Position numbers and translations under genes: made by a program. From Capitella teleta (lineage: Eukaryota > Annelida > Polychaeta > Capitellidae), in the NCBI GenBank assembly GCA_000328365.1, contig KB311078.1, positions 2,774 through 66,773 of the forward strand: a DNA stretch of 64,000 nucleotides, written 5' to 3'. Of this stretch, positions 11,201 to 21,572 are shown in pieces (position 1 is the stretch's first letter; each line of letters starts with the position of its first letter). The notes beneath the pieces were generated by a model. That model was not told the DNA's origin. It searched no databases and saw nothing but the letters and a program-made list of their open reading frames with translations.

Positions 11201-14200
11201 AGCTACGCAAATGGGAGCTCAATTTCAGGTCGCGTTGTCACCTTTGATGACGGTCCTTGCTGTGTCTATTATCAGATGGTGCAAGTCGAGACTATTATGA
11301 CAGCGTTCACAGACAAGTGGCCTCGTCTGTCGCTCAACTACCTAGTGCGCTTTGGCTTCGTGGTTACGATTTGCTCTCTGGGTTTCCTTCTTGGCATCCC
11401 ATGTGTGACTCAGGTACAGCTCTCTCTGATGCTGCGTGTGTGTTGTGCAGGTCATGTGGCGCCACCTACGCACCAGAAACCACTACACGCCCCACCCATT
11501 ATTCAGTTTATTTTTATTTATTTTTTTTTTTCCTTCTTTTTTGTTTCCTATTTTTATTGCATTGATGTGTTGAATGCTGTCCTGCTAAGAGTTGTCATGC
11601 TGGTGCACTGCCCAACCACCCTCAACAACAAGACGCTTTTTAAATTAGTGTCCGTTCTAACATCTTTAGTATAAGTGAGACTGAGAGTGCAAAATGTCTG
11701 TTGAACGTGCTGTAGTCAATCTACTTGTGTAGTCAAAATGATGTCTCATTAAAACTGATGATGTTATTTTCTTGTAGTGCGACCTGCCTGACCCCTGCCT
11801 GACCCCTTCGTCTGCTCACTAGTTCTTAACACCTCTGACCACTGTGATTTCTGCTTTTTCGTGTTAGATGGTTGATGTTGAGACAGTCATGACTGGCATA
11901 ATTGATGAGCTGGGCCCAGGGGCCAGAAAGTTCCGCTTTCCTATTCTGCTTGTAGTCTGTTTGATATTTTTCCTCTGTGGCATTCCACTGACCACCCAGG
12001 TAGAGTTCATGTTCCAGTTCAATTATGTAAATAGGACTTTGTCCAAGGGAAGTAACCCATTCTCAAGAAGGCTTAGCTAACCACCGGCCCATTACTCACC
12101 TAGTTCAGCTCTTCTGTTCAGACTGTTACTCACATGATAACTGGGCATGGTGCATTGCAATTAAGGTAGTGTCTCCTTTTAATGACCACCTAGAATTTCG
12201 ATTCCAACGACCTAATTTGATTTGTATAGTGACCCTGGATCAATAGACCACCCATCAATTGGGTTTGCACATATTAAGGGTTTCTTGTGCGCGGTCACAT
12301 GTCTTAGTTTGCTCAATGACATGACCGTGTTACGAGATTCAAAAACTAAAATCAGGAGCTTGAAAGACGAAGAAATGTCTTTGGATAGCTCCGGCATACA
12401 TGTTTTCAATGTTACACAACATTAAATTAGTATACATCATATCAATATAAATGAAATGACTAAATGCTTTGTAAGGACTTGGTGGATTTGAACTGTAAAT
12501 ATTTGAAAATATGCTTTCTTTCTTTTTTCTTTTTTTCCATAAGTCTGCAAACTTTTCAACTCTCCCATTACACCCCCCGTCTACCAAACTTTCAACATAC
12601 TTCTATACTATATCACAATACAATGACAAAAGTCACGGTTCTCAAGGTCTCAGATCTATAATGTAATGTTGTCCAAACCATTCAAACCCTAACATCTTGA
12701 GAATAATAATAGTTCAGGGCTTACCTGATGCCGCCAAATGATCCAGCTGCTTTTTTCTTGCTTTTTTTTTTTTTTTTTTAAATGTCATCTCCTGAACCAT
12801 ATTCCACGTGTTTCCGTGTACAAGAAATGCGTAATATTTGCACGGACAAGTGATGGTGCACCAGGGTCCCTATCTATCAAATTAGATCATTAAATTAAAC
12901 TTTGATAAGTGATGCACTACCTTGAAACTAAGTTTTCCTCTTGTCGCATATTGCATGGTCTGCACTTTCTAGCCGGGTTTAAATATATCTTCTCTCTCTT
13001 CCCCCATTTCTTGTGAAGTTTGTGTCGAAAGAGCTATCAATCTGCATTTGCTGTCACGTGCGGCATGCATTTCAACTACATCAGTATTCTTACTTCCTCT
13101 AAAAAAAATAGTTTGCGCGTTTTGATTTTATTTTTTCTGTGTGTGTGTGAGCGAAAGTCATCCTTCCCCCTGAAATCTCCAGCATGACATTCTCCTAACT
13201 TGTTCATACACATTATTTATTCCTGGTCTTTGGGTTTTCCTCACTTCCCTCTCTCCTCTGTTATTTTGGTTAGTATAAGTTGTTTTTTGTTTCTTTTCTT
13301 CTCTTTTTTCCTTTTTTTCTACTTTGCCTCTCTTTTCACTGCTTTCTATCTGTTGTTTATATGAAATTTTGTTTTCTGAAGTTTTTTCCAAATTTAAAAC
13401 CACAAAAAAAAGCCAATATGTTCAAAAGTACCTAATATCAAATACATGTACATATAAATTTGATATTTAATTAAACTTAATCGTAAAATATTTTTTTGTG
13501 ATAGATTAAATTGAACAATCCCTTTGGGGAAGGTTCAACTTCAAAGCTATTCCACGTTTGAGTTAATTTGTTCTTGATAACATGTAATACAGTATTCTGG
13601 ATTAAGGGGGGGCGGGTTGAGTGATGTTATTCTTAGCTGAAGCGTGGAGTGTTGAGCGGTGCCTGATGCTGGTGTGCTTGCAGGGAGGCATGTGGGTGCT
13701 TCAGCTGATGGATCATTATAGCGCAGGATTCTGCGTTCTGGTCATTGCCATCGTGGAGTGCATGGTCATCAACTGGATTTACGGTCAGTGTTTCTCGTCG
13801 TCCTGCTGCCTCGCCGCTTGACCGTGATGTCCAAATTGCAGGCAACGACCGAATGGCGGCCAACGTCAAAGAGATGCTGGGCCACCACCCCAAGCGCTGG
13901 TGGTTGATTTGCTGGAAGTACATCTCCCCTTGCATCATCATGGTATCTCTCACCACCTCCTTTCTTCCCTCCATTGAGATTCTCTTCTTTCAGTTTATCC
14001 TGATCTTCAGTTTTGTGCGATATTCGCCCGCCAAGTATGGCGACGATTTTTACCCGGCGTGGGCCGACGTGATTGGCTGGTTCATGAGCCTGGCGTCCAA
14101 CGTGCCCATTCTGGTTGTGGCCGTCTACAAATATGTAGTTGCCGATGGCGTTGGCTTCCGTGAGAAATGGCGCAACGCCACGCGCGCTCAAGTGAGCATA

Positions 14201-14386
14201 GAAAAGAAGGAAGCGCAGGATATGGAGCGCAAGGCATACAACTCAGTCAGCTCAATCAACGGCATCGGAGGGGCTGATTACGAGGAAGAGGACGATGACC
14301 CCACCCTCAAAACGCCCACTGACGACAGTCACGCTCAAACCATGACCCTACTCAATGAGCAGCATATGGAAAACAGTGCTGTTTAA
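5259..14386 (+). CDS. Sodium/chloride-dependent neurotransmitter-family (SLC6) transporter, glycine-transporter group, with three mutually exclusive exons
   Basis: 12-TM Na+/Cl−-coupled symporter of the plasma membrane. Coding exons: 5259–5502, 5601–5735, 8210–8404, 8453–8730, 8791–9154, 9211–9323, then one of three cassette exons, 13684–13783, 13842–13942, 13994–14386. Every join stays in frame, giving 686 aa (684 with the third cassette), a normal SLC6 length. TM1 has '[20 protein letters not shown]'. Position 98 (SERT numbering) is Gly rather than Asp, so amino acids are likelier substrates than monoamines. EL2 has the Cys pair in '[13 protein letters not shown]' and several N-glycosylation sequons (NAT, NET, NVT). 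TM6 'AWGGMIT' keeps the Trp typical of GlyT1/GlyT2, and the TM5–TM10 text follows GlyTs closely, so glycine is my best guess. The cytoplasmic tail is acidic and ends NSAV, a class I PDZ-ligand form. The start is an ATG after 'accaaac'. Three introns (48, 60 and 51 nt) are multiples of three without stops. The 48-nt one (8405–8452) is the least certain. Confidence 0.95.
10769..10906 (+). other. SLC6 cassette exon 7a (Leu version of TM8–TM9)
   Basis: 138 nt, phase 0/0, 46 codons. Preceded by 'tccctcag' and followed by the donor 'gtagct'. It encodes [16 protein letters not shown], then TM9, ending GIPMTTQ. It joins the shared upstream exon (…LGIGSQ) and the shared downstream exon (GGMWVLQ…). The third residue, Leu, aligns with LeuT Ile359. 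The text most resembles GlyT1, which, as I recall it, also has Leu here. A (CTC)n tract sits 20–60 nt after the donor. Confidence 0.93.
10930..10964 (+). repeat. (CTC)n tract just after cassette exon 7a
   Basis: About eleven copies of a CTC trinucleotide within the intron, starting roughly 23 nt after the 7a donor and continuing as a pyrimidine-rich stretch. Pyrimidine tracts in this position are known binding sites for PTB-type splicing repressors in animals; a role here is inference. Confidence 0.8.
11276..11413 (+). other. SLC6 cassette exon 7b (Gln version of TM8–TM9)
   Basis: 138 nt, phase 0/0, 46 codons. Preceded by 'ctattatcag' and followed by 'gtacag'. It starts [16 protein letters not shown] and ends GIPCVTQ. 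It is homologous along its full length to the flanking cassettes (shared MV, ET, T, D, GIP and TQ positions) but diverged in TM9. The pocket position carries Gln. The purifying pattern (open frame, intact splice sites, conserved signature residues) argues for a functional exon and not a dead duplicate. Confidence 0.92.
11868..11999 (+). other. SLC6 cassette exon 7c (Asp version of TM8–TM9)
   Basis: 132 nt, phase 0/0, 44 codons, two codons shorter than 7a and 7b in the loop between TM8 and TM9 ([12 protein letters not shown]). Preceded by 'tcgtgttag' and followed by 'gtagag'. It starts [14 protein letters not shown] and ends GIPLTTQ. The pocket position carries Asp, an acidic residue where the relatives I know have Ile, Gly, Thr or Leu. 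Confidence 0.92.
12000..13683 (+). other. Long intron after the SLC6 cassette
   Basis: 1.68 kb between cassette 7c and the next shared exon. I searched it for a fourth copy of the cassette (MV-x-x-ET … GIP-x-TQ) and saw none. It holds T-rich runs (about 12758–12779), a GT-rich patch near 13139–13149 and a GGGGGGCGGG patch near 13607. Confidence 0.6.
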
Positions 14387-16689
14387 GCGTTCTGTGCTTC
14401 TGCCGCTGCTGCTTCGTGCGGGTCCCTGTGGAGGCTCGGTTGCGGCTGTTCTCACTGCTCTCTTGGTTGAAGTGCAGGGGCATTATGGAATCATGACACA
14501 GACAGTGTTCCACCTGCCATCCTGCGCTCCCCTCTCCTCCCCCTCCTCCTCCTCCTCCTCCTCCTCCCGTCATCCGGCAGCTGCGTCATCCAAGTGCCTC
14601 CTTGTTTCTTCTCGTCAAACTCCTCATTTAGCCATTCGCGCAATTTAATGTGTTGTAGGGTAAATTTAAGAAAAGCTTGGGCCATATATATTTGTTTTTT
14701 TTTTTTTCCGACTATTTAAAGATAAATCATTGTTTGGTTGTACATTATTTTCTTCTCCTTTTGAATGATTGTGTCGCCTATTTAGGAATCAAAAACTCTT
14801 TATTTCTGTGTGTCTCTTGTATAACTTTGATCATTCATAGGTTAGAAGTGCTGCTTCATTATGATGCGTGAATGAAGTTGGTTTCTTAGATTCAGCAATT
14901 TGCAATGCGTTATTTGTATTCTGCACTGGCGATTGAAATATATAGAATTTTTTTTTTTTTTTTTTTTTTTTTCATTGTGTTATCAGCTAATAATATTTAA
15001 GAAGAGATTTAACCTGCTTCCCTTTCCCCAGTGATGAATGCATGGATAGTTATTTCTGTATGAAGTGCAGCTAATGTAATTATCTCAGTCATATCAGTAA
15101 CAAACCTTCTCGGTATAAAGTCACAATTCGCTAATTAACCCAAAACTCCCGCTGCACAGAAATGTAAAAATTTGTGCAATGATAAGACTGTCGTAACAGG
15201 TGGTGGACTTCATTTTCCTCTGTATTCTAAATAGTTTTTTTGGTTTTTTTTTCCTGCATAATTTCTTTTTTCTAACAAGGTTCTGTAATTTAATTAATAT
15301 TATTACCTTTTTTTTTCCCTTCTCCTAAAGGGGGGATCACTCCGAATAGCTTCTCTACTATTCATTTCTTTCCGCATTGCTACTAGCTATAGGTATATTG
15401 ATACATTTTATTTCCTTCCCCATTTGTTGAACACTTGTGTATATATTGACAACAGCTGAACAGGAAGCCCTCTCTCCACATCACAGCATAGCAATTTTGT
15501 CACCTACATGTTGATAGATCACCCTCGGATACCATTTTGCTTCTCATTCGTATTTGTAATGTTTTTGCTCAGAAATAATAATAATACCTGGGTCTAATGT
15601 TTCTTGGTTTCTCTCTATTTGGGCTTTTAACTTACATATTAAATAATACACTAATTTAACAAAGCCTAAAAGGAAAATTTAAACAGGAGTAAAGTGCTGT
15701 GGTTAAATGTATAGTATAATAACTTTTATCATTCTTTCCCCCTTTCAAATAAAAGAAAGAAATTAAAAAATCAGCATTATTATTAATTCTTGAAAAATTT
15801 AGCTCAAGTGCGGTCAGTCAGGATGCTTTCCTCTGCTTTGGTTTCTGATTAAAAATCTACCTCCGTTTTGATTAGATTTTTTCACTCTCAAATGTCATCT
15901 TTATTTATATGCATATTTTTTTATTTTTTTTCTCTGCTAAATTTCTTTCTATTTTCTTCTTCCCATTTTCTCTCTTTCAATTGGGAAGCTGTTATTTTTT
16001 GCTTCTTTTTTTCTGTTGCTTCATTCTGATTATTGCTTTTTCCTGGTAATAATGCGGTGTGTGTGTGAAGCCTCTCTTTCGCATTCTCTTCTTCTGTCTG
16101 GACAACAATTGTTGTTCTTTTCACAAAATGACAAGCAACATTCGAAGGATGCAGTGAATAAATATATACAGTTCACACCAAAGTCTTTTTCATTGTTCAT
16201 TTTAATCATGTTTTTTTTTTCTTCAGAATTTCTGGAAAGAGCAAAAGTTCTGGGTTGGATACTGACTTTATAAATTCACACTTTGTGTTTTAATTAATCC
16301 TGGCTGAGTAGTGGTGAATAGTGCTAGGAATGAATTTGAATAGACTAGCCTGTTGAGAGAGATGCATGTGCTTTGTTGTATCTATGTGGTTACTATGAGT
16401 ACCAGCATGTATGTGTGGAATGAAGAGAGGTTGCTTGCGCTCACTTGGTCATCATGCAATGTCCACTCCGCCGTTTATCGAAGCTGGTTCAAATGGATCT
16501 GCGACTTGGATCTTGGATCTTGGGCTTGACAACACAGAAGCATATGCAGTATTATTTCCTTATTGTGGAATTACCCATTCCTGGTAAGCATTGGTTGTTC
16601 AAATGCGAATTCAAAATATGGTCATTCTTTAAAAGCAAAGTCGGTATCGAATCTTGTGTGATTATCACCCAGGTCTCTGCTTTTTGTCT
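14387..16689 (+). other. Likely SLC6 3' UTR and AT-rich intergenic DNA
   Basis: No coding potential. A (TCC)n microsatellite lies at about 14538–14567 and a poly-T run at about 14949–14972. Several T-rich and AATAAA-like motifs (for example 'aaataaaag' near 15748) could serve as polyadenylation signals; none can be chosen from sequence alone. Confidence 0.4.
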
Positions 16690-17060
16690 GGAGCCTAATT
16701 TTGTTCAGCTGTGGAGAATCACGACTCGTCTAAGATGACCTCTGGATGACCTCACTTTCGGTTGTGAGTCTTGGGACCGATGCACTTCTATCCAGATCCA
16801 TGCGAATTCGACGAAATTTAGTTGTACAAATAAAAGTCATTAAAACCTTGGGAAAGCTCTTCTTCAGGATTATCAGATGGCATGGAGTGTTCATCTTCAG
16901 ATTGTAGCAGGTCATTCACAAGCTTAAAGTTTAATTCTGATTTGCATTCTTGAATTTGTCATTGAAGAATGCTGCTTTGCTCTTTCGTTACCGTGAAACA
17001 ACATGGTGCGTTTGATTTTTCATGATTCCCTTCTGCACTTCAAGCTTTGTCTTCTGGTAT
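16690..17060 (-). mobile_element. LINE (non-LTR retrotransposon) relic, linker between endonuclease and RT
   Basis: The minus strand reads, with frame breaks, as text typical of the region just before the RT domain of CR1/Jockey-like LINEs: 'HSMPSDNPEELSQGFNDFY' followed by 'IRMDLDRSASVPRLTTES'. Preceding text (KAAFFNDKFKNANQN) also fits that region. No complete RT follows. Adjacent minus-strand sequence at 17190–17570 may be part of the same insertion, but I could not assign it. Confidence 0.6.
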
Positions 17061-18092
17061 TTCGTTTACAGTCGTCTGTGTTGTGAATTTCATCGCTGTG
17101 CCATGGTTTTAGTCCGTCTCCCTTAATATGGACAATTTTTGTTGGAGCATTTTTTTCAGTAATTGTCTTTGACAGCTTTTATAATATTTCAAGGCCAAAT
17201 CTTCAATGCCATCTTCCAGCCCAGCAATTGATAGTACTCTGGACAAGTCATCGGCACCTACTCTCTTCAGTGGTCTGCAGCTGATCGCTTTCTTTCTCTA
17301 TTGGACGAACTCCACAGATGGGTTGCATGTAGCAAGCAGAGCGACCGATGTCGCATACATCAATGACATCTATGGGTTGCGGTTCAGTGTGTAGAGTGAA
17401 CTTTCGGCTTTGAGCTAATCGCCGAAAAATCACAATTGTGTCCGAAGTTTTCTTCCTCTTCGATTGTCTCTGGCAGCTGTTGTCCGAGGCTTTCTGGCCC
17501 GAAGAAGCTGCTGCCTCGAACACAATGCTGACGGCCCCTACACCACTGAAAACGCTGACTCGAAGGAGTTAAAAAAGAATCGCTCCCAAGGACAATCCGT
17601 AATTATCCATGCTGCAAACGAGCCTGCGAGGAAAGGAAATTGACACATTTAAATAAAAACATTAGTAGAGCACAGCGGACATTGGTAACCTTGGAAAAGC
17701 TAAAGCACACCGCGCGTTAATTGTGATCTTCCTCAGATTAGGGGTCTTCACGGAATCGAACAAAGTCAGTTTGCTTCTGGGTTCACTTACCTTTGGTTGC
17801 TTAGCAAATGCCTAGCTTAGGATTAGCATTTAGCACAGATAAATCGGCCGAGGTGTGCGTGCCTCTCGGTCTATCGGGTATGTCAGCTAAGCTAGGATAA
17901 ATTCTGCTGCTCTTGAAAATGAGGGCAAAACTGTACCGTTGCTAGAGGAATTCAAATGCCTCACATATTGTAAGGCGGACACATTGTAAATAGTGTCCTA
18001 GGTGGCCGACACTAATTTAGCTTTCCTCTTGTTCGCGTTCTACATCATTCCTTTCTTTCTGGCCGCACGTCGGCGGAGACACCTAGCGACTC

Positions 18093-18302
18093 TTGAAAGA
18101 AGAGGACTCCATGACTCCACGTTACAACACTTTTTGCCTTCCTGAATATTACAGTCACCGGGAGCGAGTGGCCAAGGAAGTGCTAGAGAGAGGTTTGGTC
18201 GATGTCCGTGCGGATTCCTTTCTCTCTTTCTTGCTCTCTCAATGCCAACTTATATACAATCATGGATTGGCACCAGCTCAAGTCATTATCGAGAGTGTTT
18301 TG
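18093..18302 (+). CDS. Candidate exon of an unidentified gene
   Basis: Open from about 18093 and followed at 18303 by a strong donor 'gtaagc'. It encodes a helical, charged segment (…YYSHRERVAKEVLERGLVDV…, then LSFLLSQCQLIYNHGLAPAQ). A likely start is the ATG at 18111, reading MTPRYNTFCLPEYY. I do not recognise the family. No downstream plus-strand exon was found before the minus-strand B9D1 gene starts at 18659, so it would have to splice across B9D1 or be spurious. A near X-box motif lies at 17796–17808. Confidence 0.3.
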
Positions 18303-18658
18303 GTAAGCATTCAATTGAAGTCAATCAGAAAGATCCGAGTGTTTTCCCCATTTATCTGTTAACTGGTCAAAGTAGGGACGCTGTCAGTGGCTGAAAGCCA
18401 TGTATAGTGCCATATGGGTAATTGCTTTTGTTGGCATTATGCACTGCTGTTGCCCCCTGACCTCCTCTGATGTTCTTCATTACAGCGTAGCCTATTCGAT
18501 AAATCCTTACAAAATGTATTCCCTTATTACCCCTGGAAATTTCCAGAGCACACTTGTGTACATGAGCAATGTTGCTGAATTTTATTTCATAAATAATGAT
18601 ATACAAAAATGAAATAGAAATGTAATACGAATGGACGGAGCGGATGAAACTTCTTTCC

Positions 18659-20987
18659 TCATGAGCTTGGAGCTGTTGTCGCTGTGAGAGGGGCACCGCT
18701 GTCAGCCATGACAGGATGTGACACATCCGAGGGAGTGACGTCATAACCCAGCTTCTTCATGTCTTTCATGACAACGTTCAACGTTACAGTCACATAACCT
18801 TGTGACCTTACTCGCGTCACTGCAAAAAAATAGAACTTGATGAATGGAATGGAGTTTTTGTAAGGACAAACCTTCGCGACCTTCGCCGTGCGCTACCACT
18901 TTGGGGTCGGTGTATTCTGGCCGTCTACTCATCATCCAACTCAACAATTGCTGGAAGCGTGAAGAAGACTCCGGAACAAACATTGGCAGACGTAGAGTAT
19001 GGCTAAGAAAATTTTGTCACAAGAGAAGAAAATAATTCTTCAAGCACTCACCGTCCAGGTGTGATCGGAACGTGTACAACTCCATACCCTCGGACAACAT
19101 CCTTCCCAAAGATGTCCAATCCGTATGCATGAACTACTAACTGTGGCCCTAGAAGAAGAAAAGCACTGTGATTGGTTGAGACTGGGCAACTGTAACACCC
19201 ACAGCCATGGGGATTAGTGCTCTTGAAAGAGACGTCTAACGGGAAATTGATCACAAACGCTTGTCGATCATCTCTGCTTTTGCGTGTCATTTGCGTGATT
19301 CCTTCTTCGAGGCCCTGGAATGTTAATACGAAGGTTGGAAAATGTAGATTCTGTTTTCACTTACGGATGTGATGACCCAGTCTTGGCCAAAAACAAAGCA
19401 GTATCGGCAGTAAATGTCATCATGTTCTGGAAACTGTAAGAAGTGATTTTCATGATTAGATTGCATAGCAGAAATCAAATTCCACCTCCATTACTTGATA
19501 GCCCACATTTATTAATAGGGGCGGATAGTGACATGTTCCAGATAATCAGGATTGCAGATATCCGGCATTTATTAATTATTATCCAGTATATTTGGATTAG
19601 TGATGGGCAAAACTTCGGCTTCGGACTTCTACGAATAATGGCAAATTTGCAAAGCTTCGAGTTCGAATGAAAAGATTGCAAGGAATCCGAATATCAAAAT
19701 ATTTTTTCTCCTAAATTGATCAAACTCTGTAAGTTACTTTGTTTATTCACTCACGTGCGATAGCCCGCAAGACTCGCAGTAATTAAACGCTTGAATGCAT
19801 NNNNNNNNNNNNNNNNNNNNNNNNNNNNNNNNNNNNNNNNNNNNNNNNNNNNNNNNNNNNNNNNNNNNNNNNNNNNNNNNNNNNNNNNNNNNNNNNNNNN
19901 NNNNNNNNNNNNNNNNNNNNNNNNNNNNNNNNNNNNNNNNNNNNNNNNNNNNNNNNNNNNNNNNNNNNNNNNNNNNNNNNNNNNNNNNNNNNNNNNNNNN
20001 NNNNNNNNNNNNNNNNNNNNNNNNNNNNNNNNNNNNNNNNNNNNNNNNNNNNNNNNNNNNNNNNNNNNNNNNNNNNNNNNNNNNNNNNNNNNNNNNNNNN
20101 NNNNNNNNNNNNNNNNNNNNNNNNNNNNNNNNNNNNNNNNNNNNNCCCACAAGGAATATCATCGCTAACGATTTCGCGGGCGATATATTGCTAACTAGGC
20201 GTGACGTCAGCAGCTGTGATGAAACACCGAGTTCCCCATCTGTTACAATGGGCCTCGTCATATCAGCGTGTCCTGCGACTAAACCCTTGGATATTTTTTT
20301 ATTTTCTTTTCGGAAATAGATAGAATAATCATTTTACCACCAGTCAGGCGCGAAATTTTTTTTTTTTTCGCTATTTTTCTTATTTTAACAAGCGATTTTC
20401 TAGGACACCTACCATGTTTCTCATCCTGAAACAGTAAAAAGGTCAGCCAGAGTGCACCACGCATGCGCTTTCGTTTCGTAAACAACAAAGATGTCCTTTT
20501 ATGGCAAAGATGCTCTGCTCTGATTGGCTGAAATCGATAGCTTCACGAGGGGAACGGGACCAATCAGCCATCAGCCAAACCAAGCCATCAGCTGACGTTT
20601 GCCTCCTATACTTCGCAATGGAAGCCATTCTCCCATAGGCGCAATGCTAACCCCGATATTCGGAATGCATTATTTCCTTACGCTTGCATCCAGGCAGGGT
20701 GTTTTTGGCACGGAATGCTATCAATTGGTGCTATGAGTCAATAGAACATCACTTAAAATTTAGTTCCCCATCCCTTTAAGTTACTACATTATCGCTCATC
20801 AAGTCTGAACTTGTGAGAATAACAATTGAAAATTACTGTAAGTGGCATCGTAATAAATATAAAAGAAATTCAAATGACAAAAAAATATATATATAAAATG
20901 TAACAAATAACGCACATCGGCTGTTTCTATTTGTCCGTTGACCATTAAAAGGAAAACAGAAGCTCGATCCGATCGAACGCCTTCCAT
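18659..20987 (-). CDS. B9D1: B9 domain-containing protein 1
   Basis: Component of the MKS/B9 module at the ciliary transition zone, where with B9D2 and MKS1 it helps control entry of membrane proteins into cilia. Six coding exons on the minus strand: 20916–20987, 19365–19433, 19203–19314, 19052–19148, 18872–19002, 18659–18819. Joins are in frame, giving 213 aa against about 204 in human. Diagnostic stretches include [13 protein letters not shown] at the N-terminus, [19 protein letters not shown], then [19 protein letters not shown] across a 54-nt intron, [27 protein letters not shown] and [11 protein letters not shown] near the end. The start is the ATG giving [12 protein letters not shown]. 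Intron 1 holds an assembly gap and a MITE copy; the other introns are 49–68 nt. A forkhead-type GTCAACA core lies at 21010–21016, just upstream of the ATG. Confidence 0.96.
19801..20145. other. Assembly gap (345 N)
   Basis: Run of N inside intron 1 of B9D1. By comparison with the copy at 53148–53858, the left end of the MITE that emerges at 20146 should lie about 75 bp inside the gap, if the gap length is real. Confidence 0.99.
20146..20779. mobile_element. piggyBac-like MITE, copy 1 (left end hidden in gap)
   Basis: Nearly identical over about 630 bp to 53222–53858. The right end is …GTTCCCCATCCCTTTAA, with TTAA at 20776–20779. The second copy shows the full structure (18-bp imperfect inverted ends next to TTAA). 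No transposase is encoded, so it is non-autonomous. The high similarity between copies suggests recent movement. It lies in intron 1 of B9D1. Confidence 0.8.
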
Positions 20988-21029
20988 CTCGGTTTGGTCG
21001 TGAAGGAATGTCAACAAAGGGAGTGCCTA

Positions 21030-21560
21030 TTATTAATACTTGATTTTCATGGGGAGCATGAATTATTTCCCCAGATCCGAAACCCGTATACACATAGCCC
21101 GCGCAAATAAAATTACACCCATCGTACTCATTTCTTGTTGACGAATTAAATTAATTCGTGCTTGTAGATTTATTAAAGTAATTATCTGTATTGCGTTTGT
21201 CTCACAGTCCGAAAAGAGCTAAAACTAAAATTCTGATAAAATCGAGCCGTATGGTCCTATTCTAACGATTAATCCTGGTAAATGTTAATTAGTCTGAAAT
21301 AGTGAAATTTAATTATCGCTTATTTGTTATGGACGAATATTCCATGGTAATTCAATGAACAATCGCCGGTATTTCGCAAATCATAACGCACAATCTTGAG
21401 TCTCGTGAGAGCATGCATTAATGAAATTGCTGTTGATAATTTGTCTATATCTCAGTATACACTCAAATAAGATGGCTTACCGATAAAATATGAAGAATAT
21501 AGAGACCCAAAACAGGACAGAAATGTGAAAAATTGGCTCATTCATTTTGGCAGCAGTTCA
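21030..21560. other. Upstream region of B9D1, no gene seen
   Basis: AT-rich with no recognised coding or repeat content. It should contain the B9D1 promoter. I looked for an RFX X-box here and did not find a convincing one. Confidence 0.4.
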
Positions 21561-21572
21561 GTGAAAAAGCTA

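Noticed and set aside
12000-13683. A fourth SLC6 cassette exon
   Set aside because: Searched for the MV-x-x-ET start and GIP-x-TQ end on the plus strand; none found here or in 9324–10768.
19743-20319. Open frames spanning the N run
   Set aside because: They exist only because N is untranslated; the flanking DNA is intron and MITE.
20279-20628. Minus-strand open frames inside the MITE, also seen at 53343–53707
   Set aside because: They recur because the element is repeated, have no family resemblance and differ by chance changes. They are not a transposase.
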